Positions 1 to 5,988 of a stretch of DNA of 6,821 nt are shown here, one piece after another. A program made the translations under genes and the position numbers. Every line of letters begins with the position of its first letter. Position 1 is the first letter of the stretch. The notes under the pieces are model-generated. The model saw only the letters and a program-made list of their open reading frames with translations, searched no databases and had not been told where the DNA came from. Source of the stretch: Planctomycetaceae bacterium (lineage in GTDB: Bacteria > Planctomycetota > Planctomycetia > Pirellulales > Thermoguttaceae). The stretch covers positions 1-6,821 of the forward strand of contig JAISQS010000098.1 of assembly GCA_031274045.1 (NCBI GenBank). The letters run 5' to 3'.

Positions 1-152
1 TCCCGCCCGCCTCTGTGTGTAATAGCACCAAAAAAGTTTGAACGGAACGCCAAGACGTGTTGGTAAACGTAAGGTGGGTAACCGACCGCCGGGCTTTCTT
101 GGTGAATAACGTCGGCGCAAGCCGACAACTGGATCGCCAACACGCACCGGAA
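1..152 (+). repeat. Interspersed repeat, left copy, cut by window edge
   Basis: This segment aligns without gaps to the reverse complement of 6052-6203, with 142 of 152 positions identical by my count. It includes a small palindrome, GTCGGC-GCAA-GCCGAC (111-126). The first part also resembles the reverse complement of the right arm of the hairpin at 267-480 (CGTCCCGCCCGCCTCTGTG, then a stretch with GTTTGAAC and ACGCCAA). It is therefore one member of a modular intergenic repeat family. No coding function is supported. The element probably continues to the left of the window. Confidence 0.85.
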
Positions 153-219
153 TTTCTATCGCCCAAAACCAAAAAACGTTGACGTTGTAGGGGCGAGGCT
201 TGCCCTCGTCCCGAAGGGG

Positions 220-305
220 GCGGAAAACGCGTTGATATACCAAACCGTCACACGTCGGCGTAGCCGACAATTGCCGCGAAGCGGCGAAGGACTGGAACGC
301 GGGTG
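220..305 (+). repeat. Repeat module shared with the 6204-6288 element end
   Basis: This stretch aligns to the reverse complement of 6204-6288 with a one-base indel. Shared pieces include GTTGATATACCAAACCGTCA, the palindrome GTCGGC-GTA-GCCGAC (254-268), a GCCGCGAAGCGGC hairpin and GGACTGGAACGCG. It overlaps the left arm of the hairpin element at 267-480. Upstream, 186-216 is a GGGGCGAGGCTTGCCCTCGTCCC-like stretch that is itself partly palindromic. The reading frame at 232-612 runs through this repeat and is not considered a gene. Confidence 0.75.
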
Positions 306-480
306 TCCCGCCCGCCCCTGTGCTTTAGGAAACCAAACGAGTTTGGATGGTACGCCAAGACGTGTTGGAGAACATTTGCCAACACGTTTTGGCGTTCAGT
401 TCAAACTTGTGCGGTTCTATTACGCACAGAGGCGGGCGGGACGCCCGCGTTCCAGTCCGTTGCCGCTTCGCGGCAATTGT
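267..480. repeat. 214-bp imperfect palindrome (long hairpin element)
   Basis: The arms 267-368 and 379-480 are reverse complements at 85 of 102 positions by my alignment, with no gaps and a 10-base loop (369-378). The outer 56 bp of each arm match at 52 positions. The innermost part reads ACGCCAAGACGTGTTGG against its near-perfect complement. Transcribed, it would fold into one very long stem. Its sequence modules recur at 1-152 and 6052-6288, so it is probably a MITE-like or REP-derived non-autonomous element. No transposase lies nearby. Confidence 0.8.
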
Positions 481-489
481 GTGGAACTT

Positions 490-516
490 TTGCAAAACGG
501 TAAAAGAGGGTATACT
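490..516 (+). promoter_or_regulatory. Possible promoter upstream of the KAS-like gene
   Basis: TATACT at 511-516 matches the -10 consensus at five of six positions. Upstream, TTGCAA (490-495) sits only 15 bp away and TTTTGC (488-493) sits 17 bp away, so the -35 match is poor. It is the best sigma-70-like site between the hairpin element and the gene at 695. It would give a leader of about 170 nt. Confidence 0.3.
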
Positions 517-622
517 CTGCCGCGAGTAATGCGAAATTTTGCTATTACGGTTGCTTTCGATTTGGGTTGTGAGATCAAAAAACATCGCTTTTACGACAAC
601 ACGAAAGCATAAACGAATTATT

Positions 623-656
623 ATTTTACAATTCCCGACATTTTACAATTTCCGAC
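623..656 (+). repeat. 17-bp tandem direct repeat
   Basis: Two adjacent 17-mers (623-639 and 640-656), reading ATTTTACAATTCCCGAC and the same with a single C-to-T change. They lie just before two DnaA-box-like sites and about 40 bp before the start of the KAS-like gene. The role is unknown; an operator for a dimeric regulator or an iteron-like site are both possible. Confidence 0.7.
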
Positions 657-668
657 AAAGAAAGAAAA

Positions 669-690
669 TTGTCCACAAAAATTGTCCACA
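669..690 (+). promoter_or_regulatory. Pair of DnaA-box-like sites
   Basis: TTGTCCACA occurs at 669-677 and again at 682-690, spaced 13 bp start to start. It differs from the TTATCCACA consensus at one position, and this G variant is a known DnaA box in some high-GC bacteria. The pair ends five bases before the ATG at 695, where a ribosome binding site would be expected, and no Shine-Dalgarno sequence is visible. A third copy (1866-1874) lies inside the coding region. Binding is an inference. Confidence 0.4.
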
Positions 691-694
691 AAAT

Positions 695-1963
695 ATGAGT
701 AAAGAAGTAGTGATTACCGGTTTTGGTTTCTTATCACCAATTGGCATAGGCAAAGAATCATTTTGGGCTGCATTGATGAATGAGTCTAGCGGAATTGATT
801 TTTTGAACATAACGACATCCGACAAATCACTCCGCCCAATGGGTAGCGAAGTGCCGGAATTTCACGCCAAAGATTACATAAAACCACGCAAAAGCATCAA
901 AGTAATGAGCCGCGATATTCAGTTGGCATTGGTCGCGTCGTTTCACGCAACACTTGCCGCCGGTCTCGTTACCGAAGGCGACAACAGAACGGTTGAATCT
1001 GAACGTCTTGGCGTGATGTTTGGAAGTGATTTGATTGGGGCGGAGGTTGATCTTTTGCTCCCCGCGTTTCGCTCCGGCATCAAAGACGGTCAATACGATT
1101 TTTCCCGATGGGGAATAGATTCAATGCGTGAAGTGTTTCCGCTTTGGATGCTCAAATTTTTGCCAAATATGCCCTCTTGTCATATCGCAATTGCTCACGC
1201 CGCTCACGCACCTAGCAACTCACTCACTCTTTGCCGCGCCTCAAGTCTTGCCGCAATAATGGAAGCGGTACGCACAATTGAACGCGGTGCCGCCGACGTT
1301 ATGATCGCCGGAGGTTGCGGAAACCGCGTCAACCAAGATTTCCAAACAAGAATAAATTCATACTTCCCCGCACCACGTCAAGATGAACCGTCAACTGCAT
1401 TACGCCCGTTTGATACAGACAGAAACGGAACCGTACTCGGAGAAGGCGCCGGAGCGTTCATACTCGAAAGCCGCGAATTTGCCGAAGCAAGGAAAGCAAA
1501 TATCATCGCAAAAATCAAAGGTTTTGCCGCAACAAACGAACCACACCTGCACAAATCAAGACCAACCGGATACGCAATAAAACGCTCAATAAAACTCGCA
1601 CTGGAAAAAGCTGACTTGCAACCGAACGACATCGGTTTCGTCAACGCCGACGGCATCGGAACACAACACGACGACAAAATCGAAGCAAACGCAATTCAAC
1701 AAACCCTCAACGATATACCAGTCTCCGCAAACAAAGGAAACTTTGGCGATCTCGGAAGCGGAACCGGCGCAGTAGAACTCGCCGCCGCATTGATGTCTTT
1801 GGAAAAAAATTTAATACCCCCGACAAAAAACCACGAAAAAACCGCGACAGATTGCCCAATAAATGTTGTCCACAAAAAACCGGAAACACCAAGAAAACAG
1901 ACAGTCCTAAAACTTAACCAAACAAGAATGGGACGCTCTTTCGCAATCATCTTGGAGAAGTAG
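695..1963 (+). CDS. Beta-ketoacyl synthase-fold protein, catalytic residues lost
   Basis: A 422-residue protein of usual FabF/KAS II length. The start (KEVVITGFGFLSPIG, residues 4-17) aligns with the FabF N-terminus, which is why ATG 695 is preferred over the longer open frame from 539. The nucleophile-elbow region (APSNSLTLCRASS, 172-184), ADVMIAGG (200-207) and PFDTDRNGTVLGEGAGAF (238-255) are clearly KAS. The catalytic set is not intact. An ungapped alignment puts Arg181 at the nucleophile position, with Cys180 one residue early. The first His motif (VNAHGT) reads VNADGI with Asp319, and the second (TGH) reads FGD with Asp352. Lys347 is kept. The C-terminal GFGGTN loop is replaced by RMGRSF (411-416). 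It is probably not a condensing enzyme; a chain-length-factor-like partner or another acyl-binding role is possible. No fatty acid synthesis genes are adjacent. Confidence 0.85.
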   Translation: MSKEVVITGFGFLSPIGIGKESFWAALMNESSGIDFLNITTSDKSLRPMGSEVPEFHAKDYIKPRKSIKVMSRDIQLALVASFHATLAAGLVTEGDNRTVESERLGVMFGSDLIGAEVDLLLPAFRSGIKDGQYDFSRWGIDSMREVFPLWMLKFLPNMPSCHIAIAHAAHAPSNSLTLCRASSLAAIMEAVRTIERGAADVMIAGGCGNRVNQDFQTRINSYFPAPRQDEPSTALRPFDTDRNGTVLGEGAGAFILESREFAEARKANIIAKIKGFAATNEPHLHKSRPTGYAIKRSIKLALEKADLQPNDIGFVNADGIGTQHDDKIEANAIQQTLNDIPVSANKGNFGDLGSGTGAVELAAALMSLEKNLIPPTKNHEKTATDCPINVVHKKPETPRKQTVLKLNQTRMGRSFAIILEK

Positions 1964-2140
1964 ATGTAGTCGGGCAGTTCATAATTTTTCAATGTCTGCT
2001 ATACTATTACCGCTTTCGTTAGCGCGCAAGGTAAATTTGACAACTCGCCCACACCACCCAAAACTCAACTCACAATTCATCTGTCAAAATACCGCTTTCG
2101 TCAATACATTATTCTCAATCCATTCATTATTTTTATTGCT
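1964..2140 (+). promoter_or_regulatory. Intergenic leader with repeated 12-mer and TATACT box
   Basis: This 177-bp gap separates the KAS-like gene from the zinc-ribbon gene. The 12-mer TACCGCTTTCGT occurs twice in direct orientation, at 2008-2019 and 2090-2101. TATACT at 2000-2005 could be a -10 box, but the bases 17 bp upstream (GTTCAT) are a poor -35. TTGACA at 2037-2042 is a perfect -35 consensus but has no good -10 downstream. No clear terminator for the KAS-like gene and no Shine-Dalgarno before ATG 2141 are visible. The repeated 12-mer may be a regulator site. Confidence 0.3.
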
Positions 2141-2896
2141 ATGCCAATACATGTTATTTGCCCCGGTTGCATGAAGCGGTTCAAAGTCAGTGACCGATTC
2201 GCGGGTATGAAAGGTCCTTGCCCTAGCTGTAAAACTGTTATTGATATTCCGAAAGCGTCGGTGAAAATTCATGGCGAGGAAGAGCTGGACTATTCTTCCG
2301 GCAGCACCACAAACGCAACCGGCAAAACCACCGCCGCAAAACGGATTCCATCAAAACCGATTAGCCGTCTTGATTTCGAGTTTAAGGTTGACAGTGCGTT
2401 GCATTATTTGGCGGTTACGGCTGGTGTTATCGCGTTTGCGTTGCTTATTGGACTTATTGTTCCGCGTGGTGTGATTTTGAATATTATTGGGGTAATTGGT
2501 GTTTGTGCAATTGCGTTTCCGATTTCGTTGTTCGGCTATCAATTGCTGCGTGATCGTGAGGAATTATTTATGCTCACCGGTTCCGATTTACATCAAAAAA
2601 CGGGAGCTTGTGCTGTTGCTTACGCGGCAACTTGGATTGCGTTTGAGATTTTCATCTGGTACATGAGAGCGGACAATATTTTCGTTTGGATATACTTTGC
2701 AGCGTTCGCAATGTTAGCGGTGTTACTTTGCCACGCGATTCTCGATATAAATTTCGGCAACTCCGTTTTTCATTTTATGATTTTTTTCCTAGCGGTAATT
2801 TTGCTTCGAGGTATCACCAATATCGGATGGCTCTGGAATGTTACCAAAGCAGTACGAGACACATCACCAATTTTGCCCGGAATGCCCGGAACGTAG
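2141..2896 (+). CDS. Zinc-ribbon protein with five membrane helices
   Basis: A 251-residue protein of unknown function. Residues 1-36 form a small zinc ribbon: CPGC (7-10) and CPSC (27-30), separated by a basic RFKVSDRFAGMKG segment. A hydrophilic, Ser/Thr-rich linker follows (about 45-80). Then come five hydrophobic stretches that look like membrane helices, at about 88-107, 111-131, 155-174, 180-201 and 208-228. The C-terminus is short and polar. The absence of a signal peptide and the N-terminal zinc ribbon suggest the ribbon faces the cytoplasm. This layout is common among uncharacterised planctomycete membrane proteins. It has its own upstream gap and downstream gap, so it is probably transcribed separately. 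There is no Shine-Dalgarno sequence before ATG 2141. The reading frame is certain; the role is not. Confidence 0.8.
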   Translation: MPIHVICPGCMKRFKVSDRFAGMKGPCPSCKTVIDIPKASVKIHGEEELDYSSGSTTNATGKTTAAKRIPSKPISRLDFEFKVDSALHYLAVTAGVIAFALLIGLIVPRGVILNIIGVIGVCAIAFPISLFGYQLLRDREELFMLTGSDLHQKTGACAVAYAATWIAFEIFIWYMRADNIFVWIYFAAFAMLAVLLCHAILDINFGNSVFHFMIFFLAVILLRGITNIGWLWNVTKAVRDTSPILPGMPGT

Positions 2897-2902
2897 ATTT
2901 CG

Positions 2903-2921
2903 TTGTGTGACACGGTTTTTT
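2903..2921 (+). terminator. Weak candidate intrinsic terminator
   Basis: TTGTG-TGA-CACGG (2903-2915) can form a five-pair stem, two pairs of which are G-U, followed directly by six T (2916-2921). It begins seven bases after the stop codon of the zinc-ribbon gene. The position and T-run fit a terminator, but the stem is weak. Confidence 0.3.
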
Positions 2922-2965
2922 GAGAATACGAAACAGACAAAAAATACGAAATAAACGGAATAATT

Positions 2966-3073
2966 TTTTTAACGCGAAACACGCTAAAAAACGAAATTCG
3001 CGAAAGTGATTTTGAAGGAGTGTTTATTGAAAGTTTCGCGAGTTTCGTATTTTTGTGTATTTCGCGTTAAAAA
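2966..3073. repeat. Inverted repeat with 40-bp arms upstream of gyrB
   Basis: The arms 2966-3005 and 3034-3073 are reverse complements at 35 of 40 positions, ungapped, with a 28-base loop. The outer 14 bases (TTTTTAACGCGAAA and TTTCGCGTTAAAAA) are perfect. The arms are built from short AACGCGAAA and TACGAAA-type units, and similar units continue to the left (about 2926-2956). The loop contains AAGGAG (3015-3020). It is unrelated in sequence to the GTCGGC repeat family. It may be a second class of mobile hairpin, or a leader structure acting on gyrB. Confidence 0.75.
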
Positions 3074-3185
3074 TAAATTAGTTAGTAGTTATTGCAAAGA
3101 GCCGATAACAAAATTTCGTTTACGCGAAGGAAAAAAATTACAGAGTATTTTTTGGAATAGGCATCTATTGATTGCCGCAGTGTTA

Positions 3186-3239
3186 TTAACCTTTAACCTT
3201 TTAAACTTAAACTTAAACTTAAACTTAAACTTTAAACCT
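3186..3239 (+). repeat. Short tandem repeat array, (TTAACCT)2 and (TTAAAC)5
   Basis: Two TTAACCT heptamers (3186-3199) are followed, after one T, by five perfect TTAAAC hexamers (3201-3230) and a degenerate TTTAAACCT. The array ends about 13 bp before the gyrB ATG. Arrays of this kind change copy number by replication slippage. Because it lies where a -35 element and its upstream contacts would be, copy number could tune gyrB transcription. Confidence 0.8.
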
Positions 3240-3244
3240 ATAAA
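3239..3244 (+). promoter_or_regulatory. Candidate -10 box close to the gyrB start
   Basis: TATAAA at 3239-3244 is a good -10 match. A start site seven or eight bases after it would fall at or next to the A of the gyrB ATG (3252), giving a leaderless transcript. This would explain why no Shine-Dalgarno precedes the ATG. The -35 region falls inside the TTAAAC array and matches poorly. Confidence 0.3.
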
Positions 3245-3251
3245 ATTTATT

Positions 3252-5855
3252 ATGTCAGAATCAAATTCGATTAACGATAAAGCGGAGAACGTAATCAACG
3301 AGCAGGAGATCAAGCAGGAGAATGAACAGGAGACCAAGCAAGAGACCAATCAGGAAGCCAAGCAGGGTGATGTAATTAACGAGCAGTTTACATTGTCGAG
3401 TGAGCCGTTGCCTGATGTGGAGAATGATTATTCTGCGAAGGACTTGGAGCATCTTACGGATCTTGAGCATGTTCGTTTACGTCCTGCGATGTATATTGGC
3501 GACACGACGAGTCGTGGTTTGCATCATCTTGTCAATGAGGTTGTTGACAATTCTTTGGATGAGGCGTTGGCGGGTTTTGCGTCTATTGTTCTTGTTCAAA
3601 TTAACAATGATGGTTCGGTTACGGTTGAGGATGATGGTCGTGGTATACCGGTTGAGGTTCATCCTGATTTGAAGTTATCGACTCTTGAAGGAGTGATGAC
3701 GGTGTTGAAGTTTGGTGGTAAGTTTACCAAAGGAGCTTATCAAACGTCCGGTGGTTTGCATGGAGTTGGCGTTACGGTTGTCAATTTTCTTTCGGAGTGG
3801 TGTGAGGTTGAGGTGCGTCGTGACGGGGCGGCTTACACGCAAGAGTACGCGCGGGGCGTTCCTTGCGGTGCGGTTGAGAAAGTCGGCAAGGCAGACGGAC
3901 ACGGGACAAAAACTACGTTCATGCCGGACATCGAAATTTTCCCAGAGCGTAAATTTGACAGCAATATTCTATTTCGCCGCCTGCAAGATTTAGCCTTCTT
4001 GAACAAAGGAATCAAAATAATTTTCCGCGATGCCCGCAACGGCAACGAAGATATTTTCCAATACGAAAACGGTCTGGTCGATTTTATTAAGAATTTGAAT
4101 CGTTCGACGGATGCGGCGCATAGTGAGGTGATTCATCTTTTCGCGGAGGTTGATGCGGTTACGGTTGATGTTGCTTTGCAATATTCTGTTGAGTATACGG
4201 AAAATTTGCGTTCGTATGTCAATAACATTCACACGAGCGAAGGCGGAACGCATTTGTCCGGCTTCAGAACCGCGTTGACAAGAACGCTCAATAACTACGG
4301 CAAAAATCAATCTATGTTCAAAGATAGAACGATAGTCCCAAGCGGTGAGGATTTTCGTGAAGGTTTAACGGCTGTGATTTCTGTCCGCGTTCCTAACCCT
4401 CGATTTGAAGGTCAAACGAAGACGAAGCTGGGCAATAGTGAGGTTGAGGGGATTGTTAATTCTGTTGTTGGCGAGCAGCTTGCGAAGTTCCTTGAGGAGA
4501 ATCCAAAGACGGCTCAAACGATAGTGAAGAAGGGTATAGTTGCGGCGGAGGCGCGTGAGAGTGCGCGGAAGGCGCGTGCGCTTGTTCGTGATCGTAAAGG
4601 TGCGTTATCGTTTGGCGGTTTGCCCGGAAAGTTGCGCGATTGTACGAGCAAGGAAGTTGACAAATGCGAGTTATATTTGGTAGAGGGCGATTCGGCGGGC
4701 GGCAGCGCGGAAGGCGGACGCGTGCGGGAATATCAAGCAATTTTGCCCTTACGCGGAAAAGTTTTAAACGTGTACAAAGCAAGCGAAGACAAGGTACTCG
4801 CCAACGAAGAAGTCCGTAGTATGATTGCCGCGCTCGGGAGCGGGATTGGTGACGAGGTTGATTTGTCGAAGAGGCGTTACGGCAAAGTAATAATTATGAC
4901 TGATGCGGATGTTGACGGGTCGCATATTCGGACGCTTCTTTTGACGTTCTTTTATCGTCAAATGTACGATTTGGTGAAGGCTGGTCATGTGTTTATTGCT
5001 TGTCCGCCTCTTTACAGAATTCGGCGAAAAGGGCAAAACGACCAATACATCTCAACAGACGAAGAGATGCAGCGAATACTTCTCGACATGGGGTTGCAAA
5101 ATGCGGTCTTCGATCCGAATGACGGGCGAACATTTGAAGGCGAAACGATGGCGAAACTTTGCAAGACGCTTGCCGGTTTGGAGGACGCGATAATTGCGGT
5201 TGAGCGGCGCGGGATAAGTTTGCGCGAGTTAGCATTGAGACAAGACCCCGAATCGGCGAGATTGCCCGTCTATCACGTCATCTACGATAAACAAGAAGAA
5301 TGGTTCACAAGTCGGGATAAACTCAAAGAATTTCAAGACAAAATCGAAAAAGAAGCCGGTCACGAAATCGCAATTGAAGGAGTCGGTCTAACGGAGGAAA
5401 CAACCGGCAACGAAGATGGTCAACGCAAGTTGAGGATTATCGAGATACACGAAGTAAGGACGATCAACAAATATCTTCTTGAGTTGCGTGAGGCGGGATT
5501 TGAGGTGGATTCGTTGTTGCCGCAAGATCGGACGGGTAAGGACACGGCGCGGTATACATTGAGACGCGGAGAGAGTTCGGTGGGGATTGAGCATTTGCGG
5601 GCGTTGTTGTCGGAAGTGCGAAGCGTCAGCGACAAAGTCATGCAAGTCACCCGATTCAAAGGACTCGGCGAAATGAACGCAGAAGAGTTGCGCGATACAA
5701 CATTGAATCCAAGCAATAGAACATTGATTCAAGTAACAATGGACGACGCGTCTGCGGCGGATGATTTATTCCGCATATTGATGGGCGACAAGGTTGAACC
5801 AAGACGCGAATTTATAGAAAAACACGCACTAGAAGTAAAAAATCTCGACGTGTAA
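3252..5855 (+). CDS. gyrB: DNA gyrase subunit B
   Basis: GyrB is the ATPase and TOPRIM subunit of gyrase, which with GyrA introduces negative supercoils. The ORF gives 867 residues, longer than the roughly 800 of E. coli. The GHKL ATPase motifs are NEVVDNSLDEALAG (95-108), EDDGRGIPV (126-134) and GGLHGVG (167-173); QTK with Lys390 is the transducer lysine. The TOPRIM domain carries EGDSAGG (478-484) with catalytic Glu478, and DADVDG (551-556) with metal-binding Asp551, 553 and 555. The C-terminal RFKGLGEMN block (801-809) is preceded by about 210 residues after PPLY (585-588), an insert of the type seen in proteobacterial and, as I recall, planctomycete GyrB. Residues 1-58 are an unusual Glu/Gln/Lys/Asn-rich extension before the conserved YSAKDLEHL. 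The EGDSAGG and RFKGLGEMN signatures could also occur in ParE, but the long insert and the planctomycete-like context favour GyrB. ATG 3252 lacks a Shine-Dalgarno, and the frame stays open upstream to 2988. Confidence 0.95.
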   Translation: MSESNSINDKAENVINEQEIKQENEQETKQETNQEAKQGDVINEQFTLSSEPLPDVENDYSAKDLEHLTDLEHVRLRPAMYIGDTTSRGLHHLVNEVVDNSLDEALAGFASIVLVQINNDGSVTVEDDGRGIPVEVHPDLKLSTLEGVMTVLKFGGKFTKGAYQTSGGLHGVGVTVVNFLSEWCEVEVRRDGAAYTQEYARGVPCGAVEKVGKADGHGTKTTFMPDIEIFPERKFDSNILFRRLQDLAFLNKGIKIIFRDARNGNEDIFQYENGLVDFIKNLNRSTDAAHSEVIHLFAEVDAVTVDVALQYSVEYTENLRSYVNNIHTSEGGTHLSGFRTALTRTLNNYGKNQSMFKDRTIVPSGEDFREGLTAVISVRVPNPRFEGQTKTKLGNSEVEGIVNSVVGEQLAKFLEENPKTAQTIVKKGIVAAEARESARKARALVRDRKGALSFGGLPGKLRDCTSKEVDKCELYLVEGDSAGGSAEGGRVREYQAILPLRGKVLNVYKASEDKVLANEEVRSMIAALGSGIGDEVDLSKRRYGKVIIMTDADVDGSHIRTLLLTFFYRQMYDLVKAGHVFIACPPLYRIRRKGQNDQYISTDEEMQRILLDMGLQNAVFDPNDGRTFEGETMAKLCKTLAGLEDAIIAVERRGISLRELALRQDPESARLPVYHVIYDKQEEWFTSRDKLKEFQDKIEKEAGHEIAIEGVGLTEETTGNEDGQRKLRIIEIHEVRTINKYLLELREAGFEVDSLLPQDRTGKDTARYTLRRGESSVGIEHLRALLSEVRSVSDKVMQVTRFKGLGEMNAEELRDTTLNPSNRTLIQVTMDDASAADDLFRILMGDKVEPRREFIEKHALEVKNLDV
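3291..3386 (+). repeat. Low-complexity coding repeat in the gyrB 5' end
   Basis: The segment encodes VINEQ-rich low-complexity sequence. It is bounded by a near-perfect direct repeat, GTAATCAACGAGCAG (3291-3305) and GTAATTAACGAGCAG (3372-3386), offset by 81 bp or exactly 27 codons. Between them, AAGCAGGAG and CAGGAGACC-type units recur imperfectly and encode EQE/KQE runs. The pattern suggests growth by in-frame slippage or duplication. Confidence 0.6.
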
Positions 5856-5880
5856 ACAACAGAAGGTATACAACGCAATG

Positions 5881-5918
5881 CGACCGTTTGCTAAAACGGT
5901 CGTGTCGGCGCAGCCGAC
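5881..5918 (+). terminator. Hairpin pair just after gyrB, possible terminator
   Basis: A perfect nine-pair stem (CGACCGTTT, 5881-5889, and AAACGGTCG, 5894-5902) with a four-base loop lies 26 bp after the gyrB stop. It is followed at once by the family palindrome GTCGGC-GCA-GCCGAC (5904-5918). There is no T-run, so this is not a standard intrinsic terminator. It may still block 3' exonucleases or assist termination. Confidence 0.4.
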
Positions 5919-5951
5919 GCGTAAGGTAGTCAACCGACTGCCAGGCGGTTG

Positions 5952-5982
5952 TGTTTTCGGCGAGCGGAGCAAGCCGAAAACA
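5952..5982. repeat. Hairpin with 10-bp perfect stem
   Basis: TGTTTTCGGC (5952-5961) pairs perfectly with GCCGAAAACA (5973-5982) around an 11-base loop. It lies between the gyrB-proximal hairpins and the 300-bp element. The preceding bases 5920-5950 resemble 68-95 in the same orientation (GTAAGGT...AACCGAC...GCC), which suggests another decayed member of the repeat family. Confidence 0.6.
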
Positions 5983-5988
5983 GAGGGG

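Noticed and set aside
1..500. CRISPR array
   Set aside because: The repeats are few, long and mostly inverted, with no regular short direct repeats and spacers.
232..612. 126-codon open frame on the + strand
   Set aside because: It runs through the repeat module and the 214-bp palindrome, its protein is low-quality Arg/Gly-rich sequence, and it has no recognisable domain or ribosome binding site.
539..694. Longer N-terminus for the KAS-like protein
   Set aside because: The family N-terminus aligns from about residue 4 of the ATG 695 product. The extra upstream codons cross the tandem 17-mers and DnaA-like boxes and encode no recognisable signal.
620..700. Chromosomal origin of replication
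   Set aside because: Only two DnaA-like boxes of a variant sequence are present, with no dnaA or dnaN gene nearby; kept only as a finding.
4456..4782. 108-codon antisense frame inside gyrB
   Set aside because: It is an antisense shadow of the conserved TOPRIM-coding region, and its protein has no recognisable features.
5881..5902. Standard rho-independent terminator of gyrB
   Set aside because: The stem is perfect but no T-run follows, so it is listed only as a possible terminator hairpin.
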